The notes beneath the pieces were generated by a model, which searched no databases, was not told the origin of the DNA, and saw only the letters and a list, made by a program, of their open reading frames with translations. Below, piece by piece: positions 16,783 to 25,364 of a DNA stretch of 57,649 nucleotides (the stretch's first letter is position 1; each line of letters begins with the position of its first letter). The position numbers were made by a program, and so were the translations under genes. The DNA is from Candidatus Bathyarchaeota archaeon. Its GTDB lineage: Archaea > Thermoproteota > Bathyarchaeia > 40CM-2-53-6. The stretch is taken from NCBI GenBank assembly GCA_005888735.1, contig VBBN01000033.1, positions 1 to 57,649 on the forward strand. Direction: 5' to 3'.

Positions 16783-18139
16783 TTCCCACCGAGAGATAGG
16801 TTAGCCCTGCGTTCTCGCAGTCCACCCGTTTCAACATGTTCTTGGTGTCGAAGAGAATGGGCCTCCTATTCATCATACGTCTGACTAGTTTCAGTCTCGC
16901 CTTACGGAAGGCGTTGTGATTGGTGGTAATGAGGACGCAGTCTGCGCCCTTCACCGCACTTTCCGGTGAGGATGCGCTCGGGTAGGTCTTCCCGTCGACA
17001 GATACCTTTGGCACGTATGGGTCGTAGACAACTACTCTGACCTTCCGTTTTTCCAGCGAGCGTATGACCTCTAGCGCTGGACTTCTGCGTGTGTCTCTAA
17101 CTTCGCCTTTGTAAGCCAGGCCCCACAAGGCAACGGTCGAGCCCTCAGGCTTTTTCCCCGAAACCTTCAACGCGGACAATAGTCTAGATACAACGTGGAC
17201 GGGCATTAGCTTGTTCACCTCTTCGGCCGCGGAGACCAACCGCAACGGGAGCCCTGTTTGCTTAGCCTTGTAGACGAGATAGAATGGGTCTTTTGGTATA
17301 CAGTGTCCGCCGATTCCGGGGCCTGGATAGTGGGGCATGAAGCCGAAGGGTTTCGTGGCAGCCGCGTCAATCGCCTCGATAAAGTCCACGCCGAGAGCCT
17401 CGTGCAGAATGCTCAGCTCGTTGACCAAGGCGATGTTAACGTATCTGAATATGTTCTCCAAAATCTTAGCCGCCTCCGCGACAGCCGGGCTACTAACAGA
17501 GGTAACTGGCGCGGACAGAATGGATTTGTAGAACTGAGTTCCGACCTTTGTGGACGCTTCGTCTATACCTCCAACAACTTTGTTGATGTCCTTCACGCTA
17601 TGGCGAGGGTTTCCATAATCGATCCGTTCAGGTGAATACACTAGGGCAAAATCACGCCCAGCTCTCTTGCCTCCATGTTCGAGGAGAGGCTGCAGAACTT
17701 CTTGCGTAGTGCCAGGATAACTGGTGCTCTCCAAGATTACTAGCTTGTACCCTGAAAGGCAGCCGGCCAGGCCCCTCCCGACTGATTTGACGTAGCTAAG
17801 GTCCGGGCCCCCTTTTTTGTCAAGAGGGGTGGGAACGCAGATGATGATTACATCTGCTTGTTCTGCTCCCTGCTTCAGACTTGAGAAAGCATGAATTTTA
17901 TCGGCGCTGACAAGGGAGGGGAGCAATTTCTCGCTGTAAGCATCCTCAACGTAGCAAAGACCAGCATTGAGCTTGCCAACCTTATCACGGTCAGTATCCA
18001 CGCCCGCAACGTTGAAACCAGCCTCTGCTGACGCGACAGAAAGAGGCACGCCTACATAGCCAAGGCCGACCACGCACACCCGGGCCTGTTTCGACTTGAT
18101 CTTCCTGACAAGATCGTTAACCGCTACTTGTGACGGCAT
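16775..18139 (-). CDS. UDP-sugar 6-dehydrogenase (UDP-N-acetylmannosaminuronate/UDP-Glc type)
   Basis: 454 residues; oxidises C6 of a UDP-sugar to the uronate. The Rossmann motif VCVVGLGYVGVPLSVASAEA lies near residue 21, ILESTSYPGTT is the nucleotide-side loop, and ENIFRYVNIALVNELSILHE is the dimer helix. The catalytic Cys is in GPGIGGHCIPKDPFYLVYKA, and GLAYKGEVRDTRRSPALEVI is in the C-terminal UDP-binding domain. The N-terminal half is closest to WecC-type enzymes. All key residues are present. It lies four bases after the DUF354 gene. Confidence 0.93.
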   Translation of the reverse strand: MPSQVAVNDLVRKIKSKQARVCVVGLGYVGVPLSVASAEAGFNVAGVDTDRDKVGKLNAGLCYVEDAYSEKLLPSLVSADKIHAFSSLKQGAEQADVIIICVPTPLDKKGGPDLSYVKSVGRGLAGCLSGYKLVILESTSYPGTTQEVLQPLLEHGGKRAGRDFALVYSPERIDYGNPRHSVKDINKVVGGIDEASTKVGTQFYKSILSAPVTSVSSPAVAEAAKILENIFRYVNIALVNELSILHEALGVDFIEAIDAAATKPFGFMPHYPGPGIGGHCIPKDPFYLVYKAKQTGLPLRLVSAAEEVNKLMPVHVVSRLLSALKVSGKKPEGSTVALWGLAYKGEVRDTRRSPALEVIRSLEKRKVRVVVYDPYVPKVSVDGKTYPSASSPESAVKGADCVLITTNHNAFRKARLKLVRRMMNRRPILFDTKNMLKRVDCENAGLTYLSVGRP

Positions 18140-18143
18140 CTAG

Positions 18144-19211
18144 CTAGCAGCCTTCCCTTACAACTTTGGAGATGCGTTTCACCGGGTCTTCCATCCATTT
18201 GAGCAAAGCTCTTCCCCTACTCCGTTGAGATTCGAACCTCTCAGGATGAACCAAGGCCTCCCTAGCACGTGACGCGATGGATTTCGGTGAATGCAAGGTT
18301 TCAACAAGTCGCTTGTTCTCCAAGTACTGAATATAGAGCGGTCTCGGACCCGGAAAACATGATACTGCTGGTGTCCCAAGAAGGACGGACTCGACGGTCA
18401 TAGTCCCCCCAGAGCCGATGAAGAATGATGCCTGTTTCAGCAAGCTGGTCGCGTCAACTATCGTGTCCAGAACAACAATCTTTCTCCCGAAACTCTTCCT
18501 GAGAACGGGGGCCTGCCTACCATAACGAGTGGAAACAACGATTTGAACATCCAACTTCATTTCCAGAATATCTGAGATGACCGGGCCCACGACTGGGGCA
18601 CTATCACTCGCTCTGCCAATGAGATAAGCCGCAAACGCTTCTTCCGTTCGAAACATGATCAAGGGACGGTCCCTGTCCAAGCCGAGGCTGTCAAAGACCC
18701 TTTCGTCCGGCGTGAAGCGCTTTAGCCAGGCCGCTGGGTCTAGCGCTTTGTAGAGCACTACTCCGTCGTGCCGTGCGCCTAACTCGAGCCAAACTGGCCT
18801 CGGAATGATCCAGGGAGAGCAAACAAACCGCGAGAGCGGGACGGCCAGCCTCGCCACCATCCAGGAATGCGGGGAATCGTTAACCGCAACGTGGGGAATC
18901 CCGAGTCCAAAAGCCACCCTCGCGGCCTCAGGCGAAGTGAAAGACACCGCGACGTCAGGCTTCCACCTAGCCACAATCTTGGCAAGTTCCACAATTCTCT
19001 CTCCCGTAGCAATGAGTTTGCCGAGCTTGGTTCCACCACCGTGCCGTCCCGCGACAACGTACTTGACCTTCTTCATCTGAAGAGTCTGCTCTGCTTCCCT
19101 GTAGGCCCGGGTCGTGACAAGAACCTCGTTCCCTTCCTTGAGGAGAACTTCGCGCAGGGGGGTGAAGAACAAGGCCTGCTTTGGAGTCAAAGGATCTATC
19201 CACACTCTCAC
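18144..19211 (-). CDS. DUF354/COG1817 glycosyltransferase-like protein
   Basis: About 355 residues of the DUF354 family, which has the two-lobed GT-B fold of UDP-GlcNAc 2-epimerase/MurG-like proteins. The opening VRVWIDPLTPKQALFFTPLR is the family hallmark. GSGGTMTVESVLLGTPAVSC near residue 275 is the typical nucleotide-sugar loop. The frame opens at a TTG at 19223; I prefer the GTG at 19211 because the family starts at that point. It heads the leftward operon with the UDP-sugar dehydrogenase, pointing to surface glycan synthesis. Confidence 0.87.
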   Translation of the reverse strand: MRVWIDPLTPKQALFFTPLREVLLKEGNEVLVTTRAYREAEQTLQMKKVKYVVAGRHGGGTKLGKLIATGERIVELAKIVARWKPDVAVSFTSPEAARVAFGLGIPHVAVNDSPHSWMVARLAVPLSRFVCSPWIIPRPVWLELGARHDGVVLYKALDPAAWLKRFTPDERVFDSLGLDRDRPLIMFRTEEAFAAYLIGRASDSAPVVGPVISDILEMKLDVQIVVSTRYGRQAPVLRKSFGRKIVVLDTIVDATSLLKQASFFIGSGGTMTVESVLLGTPAVSCFPGPRPLYIQYLENKRLVETLHSPKSIASRAREALVHPERFESQRSRGRALLKWMEDPVKRISKVVREGC

Positions 19212-19244
19212 CGTCGCCCACAACGGGCGAGAAATTCAGAGGCT

Positions 19245-19255
19245 GACTAAATAAG
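19245..19255 (-). promoter_or_regulatory. TATA element of the DUF354 operon
   Basis: The minus strand reads CTTATTTAGTC about 35 nt before the GTG at 19211, the expected spacing for a nearly leaderless transcript. Confidence 0.5.
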
Positions 19256-19314
19256 AAGCGCAAGCAATCGTAATAACCCTAACAACATCTCTGAGGCAGA
19301 GTTGCTTTTTCGCG

Positions 19315-19416
19315 ATTCTCCCCCATTCCATCCTCGTGGAGGAGTTTCACGTCTCAAACGACCGCGTCCGTACCCGCTCGTTCTTACAGGGCTTGTTTCC
19401 TGTCTGGGGGGAGAAT
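19315..19416. repeat. Long-range inverted repeat enclosing a hairpin
   Basis: ATTCTCCCCC (19315-19324) pairs perfectly with GGGGGAGAAT (19407-19416). Just inside the left arm is TCCTC-GTG-GAGGA (near 19331-19343), a 5-bp hairpin. The enclosed length is about 100 nt, compatible with a closed structured RNA or a looped operator. No known RNA family recognised. Confidence 0.4.
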
Positions 19417-20169
19417 GGGCGATTTTCGGTTGTCGGGGCGTGTTATGGGCGAGTCTGGAATTTCGAGACAATGGGATCGTTAGCATTTTCCTTAGGGCCA
19501 TCAAGCCGACCGTTGACGACGGTTGACAGATCGCGATTCAGGGCTTGTTCTGGCGATTTGTTCAACCATTGTCAGATCGACTGGCTTTTAGGCTGGGAAA
19601 AATTGCCTACACTCGCTGACCTGAACAATCGTCTGTTGTATCCAGAAGGACGGTCCTGCTAAGAGCTTCTTGCAGAGCTTCTTCGCAAAGTCTTTTCCGA
19701 GAACATTTGCCTCCACGAAATCTGTCAAGGGTACGAACGGTTCAGAGCCTGGTGGAAGTTGATGCGTAGGCACAGCTAACCTACTAGGTTGCAACTCGCC
19801 TTCCGCTCTAACATCACAGATGCAACTTGGGCATTAGGGCTCTGTTGACTTGTCGATGGATGGACGGTTTTCAGTTTCACCCACTTCTACACCCTAACCC
19901 GTATGGTCCCTAGTAGTCTTTCCGTCGTGAATGGGCACCCGTGCAAGAACCGTCCATTGATCTCTACACCATGAAAGGATAGTTACGGGTGTAACGTAGG
20001 CTAACAAACCGTGACAGGCCTGCATGGGCTTACTCTGAGGCGGTTGAGGTTCGACCGTTCCAGGCCAAGATGAAGCATTCATGCTTCTGAGGCGGAAGGG
20101 CTCTCAGGTGAAGCAGTGAAGAGGAACCCGACGACGACGGTAATCCCCAGGAGTCGATGAGAGCAAGCT

Positions 20170-20187
20170 ACTTATCAAACGATAAGT
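20170..20187. repeat. 7-bp hairpin
   Basis: ACTTATC-AAAC-GATAAGT is a perfect inverted repeat with a 4-nt loop, about 160 nt before the degenerate dehydrogenase gene. A second short dyad, GAAGCAT-TC-ATGCTTC, lies near 20072. Either may be an operator; there is no direct evidence. Confidence 0.45.
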
Positions 20188-20348
20188 TAACAGAATCGGC
20201 ATTAGTGTTAACCAGCGATTGAAACCTGACGCCGGGCCATCAAGTTTCGCTGAGACGCGTCGCGAAGATTGAAGTAGACAAGTCACAACAGGTTAAGCGA
20301 ACCCGCAGGCATCGGCGGTTTCCCTACGAATCATAGCGAGAAAGACAC

Positions 20349-21659
20349 TTGCCAGACTATAATCCCATCGACACCACTATAGCAATTGTTGGAAACCAAC
20401 CTGAAGCATTACTCCTATCAGTTCTATTCGCCGAAGCCAATACACCCACTTTCCTAACCGGCCTCTTCGAACCGACGGCCCAAAAACCAACGGGAAGAAG
20501 TGGCAGAGAAGAGGCAGCCTGGCTTCTCGGAATCCACGCCAAAGCGCAGCGGATAAAGCTGCTCAGTGACCCAAGTGATTTGCCTCTGTATGACGTCCGT
20601 CGCCTGATAATCACCGATCATTCCACTCTCCTAGGAGAGACAACCGAGCTAGAGAGGATAGTGCGAAGCCTCGCCAAGAACATCGCCAAAGGCACTGATA
20701 TCATTCTCACAGGCCTCTGCAGGCCTGGCTCCACACGAAAAATGGGCGCTATGATTCAGCAATTCAGCGGGCTGGAGGCTGGAAAAGACTTCAGCCTCTC
20801 CTATCTCCCGCTCCTGTGGAACGGAGAGCCCCTACTCGCTTTTAGGGAAAAGCCCCGGATACTGGCCACTTTAGGAGGCCGAGCGCGTAACATCCAGCAA
20901 ACCTTCCTCAATGTGTTTCCATCAATCAGCTGCTCTGGCCACCTGAGCAGTGCTGAGGCGGCCGGTTTGTTTGCCCCGCTCTACCATGATGTCGTCCGTG
21001 CTCTCGAACTGGAGCTTGCCTCCATTTGCGAGCAGGAGCACGTTGACTACAACGATGCCCTTGAGCTCAGCAGGGGCGCTGGGTTGCAGTTTCTCGGGAC
21101 CCCCAGAACCATTCCCAGCCGATACTCGATCGCCTCCACGATCGCTACCTCTACAGCGCCGAGACCGAAAGGCACTCGTCTTATTCGGACCGCAAGAAGA
21201 GTCAATGAAGATGCCAACCAGAGAGTTCTTTCCTTGATCAAGAATGCACTGTCGCAGTGTGGGCGGAGACTTCGGCGGTCGAGGGTCGCCATAGTTGGAC
21301 TTGATGGATTGAGAGGTAGACTTGAAGCAAAACCTGAAACACCACAACTGTTGCAGATGTTGCGGCGAAGAGGCGCCATCCTCTCCCTCTATCCGGGCGA
21401 CGGGCGCGATTGGTCCAACGCTCTTCCACGTGACTACTTCAGGATTGAGACAAGTGTTTCCAAGACGGTCGAAAGGACCCATTGCGCTGTGATCGCCATC
21501 GATAGGCTGGAGAACAACGAGCTAAGCCCACAAAGACTCGCCTCTGAGATGAGTAAGCCCGCCGCGGTCTGCGACCTTACTGGAGTTATGGAAGCTTCAA
21601 ATGTCGAACGGGCAGGTCTCATCTACACCTCGATTGGTAGGGGCAGCCCGGAGGCTTGA
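20349..21659 (+). CDS. Degenerate, probably non-catalytic UDP-sugar dehydrogenase paralogue
   Basis: 436 residues from a TTG. It aligns along its whole length with the UDP-sugar dehydrogenase at 16775-18139: the N-terminal IAIVGNQPEALLLSVLFAEA replaces VCVVGLGYVGVPLSVASAEA, so the glycine motif is gone. The middle helix AGLFAPLYHDVVRALELELA matches the NIALVNEL helix. The region that should carry GGHCIPKDP reads FLGTPRTIPSRYSIAS, with no Cys, and GLAYKGEVRDTR is replaced by GLDGLRGRLEAK. The C-terminus (ERAGLIYTSIGRG) is again similar. I infer a scaffold, regulatory or otherwise repurposed protein. It overlaps the next gene by 4 nt, so the frame is maintained. Confidence 0.8.
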   Translation: MPDYNPIDTTIAIVGNQPEALLLSVLFAEANTPTFLTGLFEPTAQKPTGRSGREEAAWLLGIHAKAQRIKLLSDPSDLPLYDVRRLIITDHSTLLGETTELERIVRSLAKNIAKGTDIILTGLCRPGSTRKMGAMIQQFSGLEAGKDFSLSYLPLLWNGEPLLAFREKPRILATLGGRARNIQQTFLNVFPSISCSGHLSSAEAAGLFAPLYHDVVRALELELASICEQEHVDYNDALELSRGAGLQFLGTPRTIPSRYSIASTIATSTAPRPKGTRLIRTARRVNEDANQRVLSLIKNALSQCGRRLRRSRVAIVGLDGLRGRLEAKPETPQLLQMLRRRGAILSLYPGDGRDWSNALPRDYFRIETSVSKTVERTHCAVIAIDRLENNELSPQRLASEMSKPAAVCDLTGVMEASNVERAGLIYTSIGRGSPEA

Positions 21660-22609
21660 AACGTGTCAACATTGGCGTTGTTGGAACCGGGTTCTGGGGC
21701 GAGAATCAGGTCAGAGTCCTACGGCAGAACAAGACCTCCAACCTAGTCGCAATTTGCGACGCTGACGAAGCCCGTGCGCGAGAGGTCGGAGCGAAATACG
21801 ATGTGCCATGGTTCACAGATCTCATCAAATTCCTCAGCCAGCCCCGGCTCGAAGCTGTAACGATCTGCACTCCTACTCATACGCACCTCGAAGTTGGCCT
21901 CCAGGTGCTCCAAGCACACAAAGATGTTCTCGTGGAAAAGCCCATGACAGGGGAACAGAAGGCCGCTGGTGAACTGATCCAGAAAGCCCGGAAAACCGGA
22001 CAGAAGCTTCTAGTGGGCTTCATCGAACGCTTCAACCCCGGGGTGAAACTCGTCAAGAAGATGCTGGAGGAGAAGGTTGTCGGACAGGTCATCATAGTCA
22101 CTGGACGAAGAGTAGCCCGTTGGCCTGTGAGAATAGGCGATGTAGGTGTCATCAAAGACACAGCAATCCACGATATTGACATGATGAGACACCTCTTCGG
22201 CGAAGAGGTTTCCGCGGTATACGCTCGAACGGGGTCTTTACGGCATACCTTCGAAGACTACGCCGAAATCATGCTCGGTTTTGAAAAAGGAATCACGGGG
22301 TTCATTGATGCAAACTGGCTAACTCCGCGAAAGGTCCGGACCCTGATAATCACCGGGAGCGAAGCAACGATCAACCTTGACTACATTACTCAAGAGATAA
22401 CGGTCGAAGACTCCGAGAAACTCACCCGGCCCCATCCAGTATGGGATGAACCCCTGCGTCTTGAGCTAGAGCATTTCGTGAAAGTCGTCGGCGATAATGA
22501 TGACCCAAGCCCATCCGGTGAGGACGCACTCGAAGCGATCAAGATATGCGATGCAGCATTGGCTTCGGGCAAGACTGGACAGCTAGTCTACCCAGACAAA
22601 CAAAGGTGA
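21656..22609 (+). CDS. Gfo/Idh/MocA-family sugar-nucleotide dehydrogenase
   Basis: 317 residues. The NAD(P) motif IGVVGTGFWGENQVRVLRQN is N-terminal, and the family's VEKPMTG with catalytic Lys follows at about residue 97. KDTAIHDIDMMRHLFG supplies the conserved HDxD. The best analogy is the archaeal UDP-GlcNAc 3-dehydrogenases used for diacetamido-uronic acid synthesis, which fits a partner UDP-sugar dehydrogenase, but the substrate is inferred. The TTG start overlaps the previous stop (TTGA) behind a GGAGG. Confidence 0.9.
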   Translation: MKRVNIGVVGTGFWGENQVRVLRQNKTSNLVAICDADEARAREVGAKYDVPWFTDLIKFLSQPRLEAVTICTPTHTHLEVGLQVLQAHKDVLVEKPMTGEQKAAGELIQKARKTGQKLLVGFIERFNPGVKLVKKMLEEKVVGQVIIVTGRRVARWPVRIGDVGVIKDTAIHDIDMMRHLFGEEVSAVYARTGSLRHTFEDYAEIMLGFEKGITGFIDANWLTPRKVRTLIITGSEATINLDYITQEITVEDSEKLTRPHPVWDEPLRLELEHFVKVVGDNDDPSPSGEDALEAIKICDAALASGKTGQLVYPDKQR

Positions 22610-22743
22610 GTCTTATGGACTAAGAAGCTCTCCGGAAGCGAATGATATACCCGCACAATCCCACTCGGGAACCTGACCCAGAGGCTTAGTTTTCTGGACA
22701 CGCAGCTGCCTTGGCCATTACACGTGCGCGAAGGGGTGAAATC

Positions 22744-22752
22744 CATTTATCC
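22744..22752 (+). promoter_or_regulatory. TATA element of the Trm112-like gene
   Basis: CATTTATCC lies about 35-40 nt before the ATG at 22786, at usual archaeal spacing. Confidence 0.4.
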
Positions 22753-22785
22753 ACATCATAGCGAGAATCACGAGGACGAGTTCGG

Positions 22786-23055
22786 ATGAAACGGCGATTG
22801 ATGGAGATTCTAGCATGTCCAATAGACAAGCACTATCCGCTTGACCTTCATGTCTTCGAGGAGAAGGAAGAGATTGTTGAAGGGCTTCTAGTCTGCTCGG
22901 AATGCGATAGATGGTATCCCATTTCTGACGAGATACCGCAGCTCCTCCCCGATGACCTACGAGAGTCCATGGAGGACCTTCGCTGGCTTGCAAAGTGGAA
23001 GGAGCGAGTGCCAGAAAGAGTCCTGACCAGCGGAAAACCGTTCAGTCTCAAGTAG
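22786..23055 (+). CDS. Trm112-like zinc-binding protein
   Basis: 89 residues. LACPIDKHYPLDL (Cys at about 11) and LVCSECDRWYPISDEIPQLL (Cys at about 43 and 46) form the Trm112 zinc-binding fold. In archaea and eukaryotes Trm112 activates several methyltransferases of tRNA, rRNA and release factor. Here the first knuckle has one Cys (CPID) as in many archaeal members. A charged C-terminal helix completes it. It stands alone on the plus strand. Confidence 0.88.
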   Translation: MKRRLMEILACPIDKHYPLDLHVFEEKEEIVEGLLVCSECDRWYPISDEIPQLLPDDLRESMEDLRWLAKWKERVPERVLTSGKPFSLK

Positions 23056-23069
23056 AACTGAGCGCCTGA

Positions 23070-23900
23070 CTAGGTTCTTATTGGGACCTCCGGCAGATCA
23101 TACCAGCGCACCCTCTCCCCAACGGCATCCCTCAGCTTCCACTTGAGACTCTTCTGCCTACCGGAAACGGTAGTCAAAAGTTGGGTAATTTTCCCTTCAA
23201 AGCCGGTCTTGGTCTGAGGGTCCAAGTCATACCGAGGTAGAAAGTTGGGAATCTTCTTCAAGGTCAGCGTTACGGTCTTTTCAAGACCCCAGTCGCCTGA
23301 GCATAGTTCTGCGATGTAACCTGCGTCGATGGTTTCTCTGTCTCCCGGCTGCACTGACGCGGCCACAGGATGATCTTGCAGTATTGCCACGAGGTCTCGA
23401 ATGTCTTTCTCATTCACCTCAACTATCTGCAGCTTAGTCAACAGGAGGTCAGTAATGGGAATAGTATACTCGTCCAACTCCAGCCTCTTTCCGATCTGTA
23501 GAATGTGACACATCTTGAAAACGTCCAGGAAAACGTCAGCGACGCGCTGGTTTACAGGGTCCTCATAAATCAGCCGCGTATCACCGTGAAGCGCGTTGAA
23601 CCTCTGGTTCGGCTGGTACTCCAGATCAGTAAACAATCTTCGGATGAGACGACCCTGTTTCTTGGTTCCAAAGAAGTCTAGGTCAGGATAGGCTCGCTGA
23701 AGAGCTCGGTGAGAAGCACTAGGGCAGTGATATTTTATCGCAACTCCCCCGAAAAGCCGAAGCACTATGCCCCTAGCTTTTGCCTCACTAAGTACTCTCT
23801 TCGCCTCCTCAGCGATCGGTGCCTGCAAGACTACAAAACTTCTGAAATTGATATTCAAATCAAACTGCTTACTTAAGCCTCGTCCGAATGGCCCTTGCAA
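23070..23900 (-). CDS. Nucleotidyltransferase-fold protein
   Basis: 276 residues. LRLFGGVAIKYHCPS followed by PDLDFFGTKKQGR is the hG[GS]x9-13Dx[DE] pattern of the Pol-beta nucleotidyltransferase superfamily, with Asp-x-Asp about residues 72-74. ADVFLDVFKMCH adds a possible third acidic site. Later segments (PITDLLLTKLQIVEVNEKDI) resemble the AbiEii/MNT-type helical region (D-LL-TKLQ). It might adenylylate or otherwise modify a protein or tRNA; no toxin or antitoxin partner is adjacent. The gene converges on the Trm112-like gene with a 14-nt gap. Confidence 0.72.
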   Translation of the reverse strand: MQGPFGRGLSKQFDLNINFRSFVVLQAPIAEEAKRVLSEAKARGIVLRLFGGVAIKYHCPSASHRALQRAYPDLDFFGTKKQGRLIRRLFTDLEYQPNQRFNALHGDTRLIYEDPVNQRVADVFLDVFKMCHILQIGKRLELDEYTIPITDLLLTKLQIVEVNEKDIRDLVAILQDHPVAASVQPGDRETIDAGYIAELCSGDWGLEKTVTLTLKKIPNFLPRYDLDPQTKTGFEGKITQLLTTVSGRQKSLKWKLRDAVGERVRWYDLPEVPIRT

Positions 23901-23977
23901 CCTGAGAGAAGGAGTGAGAACGACGCGTCCGCTTCATGCACTTAAAAACTCGCTAAATCTTCGGCTATGACCAACCA

Positions 23978-24919
23978 TTGCCCGCGACTAGAATAATATT
24001 CGCGTCGGACTTCCACGGTAGCGACATCGTATGGCGAAAGTTCCTGAACTCGGCATCGATGTTCAAAGCGGACATCCTGTTGATGGGGGGTGACATGACC
24101 AGCAAGGTAATGGTTCCAATCGTAAGACGAGACGGATTTTACACTACACATTTCAAGGGAAATGAGCGTCGAGTCTCTGAAAATGAACTCGACGAACTCA
24201 AACGCGAAATACGCAAGCACTGCTACCTCCCCTATGTATGCAGCGAAAGTGAACTCGACGAACTCAACAAGAACCAAGACAACGTCGAAAAAAAGTTTGA
24301 GGAACTCGAGGTGGAAATGCTACGAGACTGGTGCAGCCTGATCCCTCAAAAAGTTCCACACACCAAAGTAATTTTCCATCCTGGAAACGATGACAAGTTC
24401 GCATTGGACGACGTCCTCAAGGAATCGCCAGGGGTCATATTTGCTGAAGAGTCGGTTGTCGAATTCGACGGTTTTCACGAGGCGGCCTGCTGCGGCTGGT
24501 CCAACCCTACTCCTTGGAACAGCCCGAGAGAATGCTCGGAAGAAGATCTAATGGAGAAGCTCGAAAGAACCATCTCTCAGCTCAGGTCTGTACCCACTTC
24601 CTGCTTTTGTTTCCACGTCCCACCCTACAACTCCATCATCGACCGGGCCCCCAAGCTTGACCGAAACTTGCGGCCGATCTATGAAGGAGGAAGGCCGACC
24701 TTCATTCCCGTCGGGTCTACATCGGTGCGAAAAGTGATCGAAAAATATCAGCCCCTGCTGGGGTTGCATGGCCACATTCACGAAAGCCCTGGACTTGTGA
24801 AGATCGGGAGGACACAGTGCGTGAACCCCGGGTCCGAGTATTCGGAAGGTATCCTGAAGGCCTATCTGGTCGAACTAGAAAATGGCAAGGTCAAGAGGCT
24901 TCAACGGCTTGAGGGCTAG
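23978..24919 (+). CDS. Calcineurin-like metallophosphoesterase
   Basis: 313 residues from a TTG. The motifs are complete: FASDFHGSD (residues ~8-16), LLMGGDMTS (~35-43), FHPGNDDKF (GNDD replacing GNHD, about 136-144), CFHVPPYN (~207-214), and LHGHIHESPG (~263-272). It contains a long charged insertion (about 60-115) between the second and third motifs, predicted helical. Phosphodiesterase or phosphatase of unknown substrate. Its last 29 bases overlap the convergent gene downstream. Confidence 0.9.
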   Translation: MPATRIIFASDFHGSDIVWRKFLNSASMFKADILLMGGDMTSKVMVPIVRRDGFYTTHFKGNERRVSENELDELKREIRKHCYLPYVCSESELDELNKNQDNVEKKFEELEVEMLRDWCSLIPQKVPHTKVIFHPGNDDKFALDDVLKESPGVIFAEESVVEFDGFHEAACCGWSNPTPWNSPRECSEEDLMEKLERTISQLRSVPTSCFCFHVPPYNSIIDRAPKLDRNLRPIYEGGRPTFIPVGSTSVRKVIEKYQPLLGLHGHIHESPGLVKIGRTQCVNPGSEYSEGILKAYLVELENGKVKRLQRLEG

Positions 24920-25364
24920 AAACTTCTGCCTTTGCCAATAACAGCCTCTTTTGAACGTAGTCCCTGAACTCTTGCAGCCGTGCATTGGTCTTCGATAGGG
25001 GAAGGTCTGTATGCTCACCACCAGGAGACTTGTAAAGTCTCAGATCTGCCCTCCCGAACTGGTCCAGGATTATGGAGACCATCTTGTAGTTCTTCCATTG
25101 GCCATGAGACTTGTCTCTCTTCCCTTTGAAGACGTAGAACGCGTCATTGTCAAACAATATTTCGACATGACTTCTTCTAAGATAGATTGTCCTTCCTATT
25201 GCGAGACCTAGCGGAAAGGAGGCACTCAATAGGATAAGCCTCAACGGGGAAGCGGAAAGTCCAGAACTCACCAGCCACGTGTTGATTCCCAGTGCCGATA
25301 GAAGTACAAACGGGGAACTGTAAGAGACCAGAATCGGCAATTGTAGCTTAGACAGCTTCTCCAT
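24891..25364 (-). CDS. Membrane protein with a PH-like cytoplasmic domain
   Basis: About 157 residues if translation begins at the ATG at 25364. Two hydrophobic segments (VSYSSPFVLLSALGI and LRLILLSASFPLGLAIG) are followed by a soluble beta-rich part (VEILFDNDAFYVFKGKRD, MVSIILDQFGRADLRLY). The upstream extension to 25475 overlaps the preceding gene and looks like its shadow. Family not recognised. It overlaps the upstream gene by 17 nt and the opposite-strand phosphoesterase by 29 nt. Confidence 0.65.
   Translation of the reverse strand: MEKLSKLQLPILVSYSSPFVLLSALGINTWLVSSGLSASPLRLILLSASFPLGLAIGRTIYLRRSHVEILFDNDAFYVFKGKRDKSHGQWKNYKMVSIILDQFGRADLRLYKSPGGEHTDLPLSKTNARLQEFRDYVQKRLLLAKAEVSSPQAVEAS

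Larger units (their letters stand above)
19224..20348. other. 1.1 kb gene-free region with inverted repeats
   Basis: No frame in this stretch looks like a conserved protein. It lies between the divergent starts of the DUF354 operon and the degenerate dehydrogenase operon. It contains a leftward TATA, a long-range 10-bp inverted repeat, small hairpins and a repeated TCTGAGGCGG (near 20033 and 20087). A minus-strand frame at 19588-19794 contains a plausible stretch (PFVPLTDFVEANVLGKDFAK) but is isolated. A structured RNA or a regulatory region is possible. Confidence 0.45.

Noticed and set aside
19588-19794. Minus-strand 68-codon frame containing a plausible strand-helix stretch
   Set aside because: It is isolated in a gene-free region, has no promoter and ends in low-complexity sequence.
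20033-20096. Two copies of TCTGAGGCGG considered as CRISPR or attachment sites
   Set aside because: Only two 10-bp copies 54 nt apart, with no further units or mobile genes nearby.
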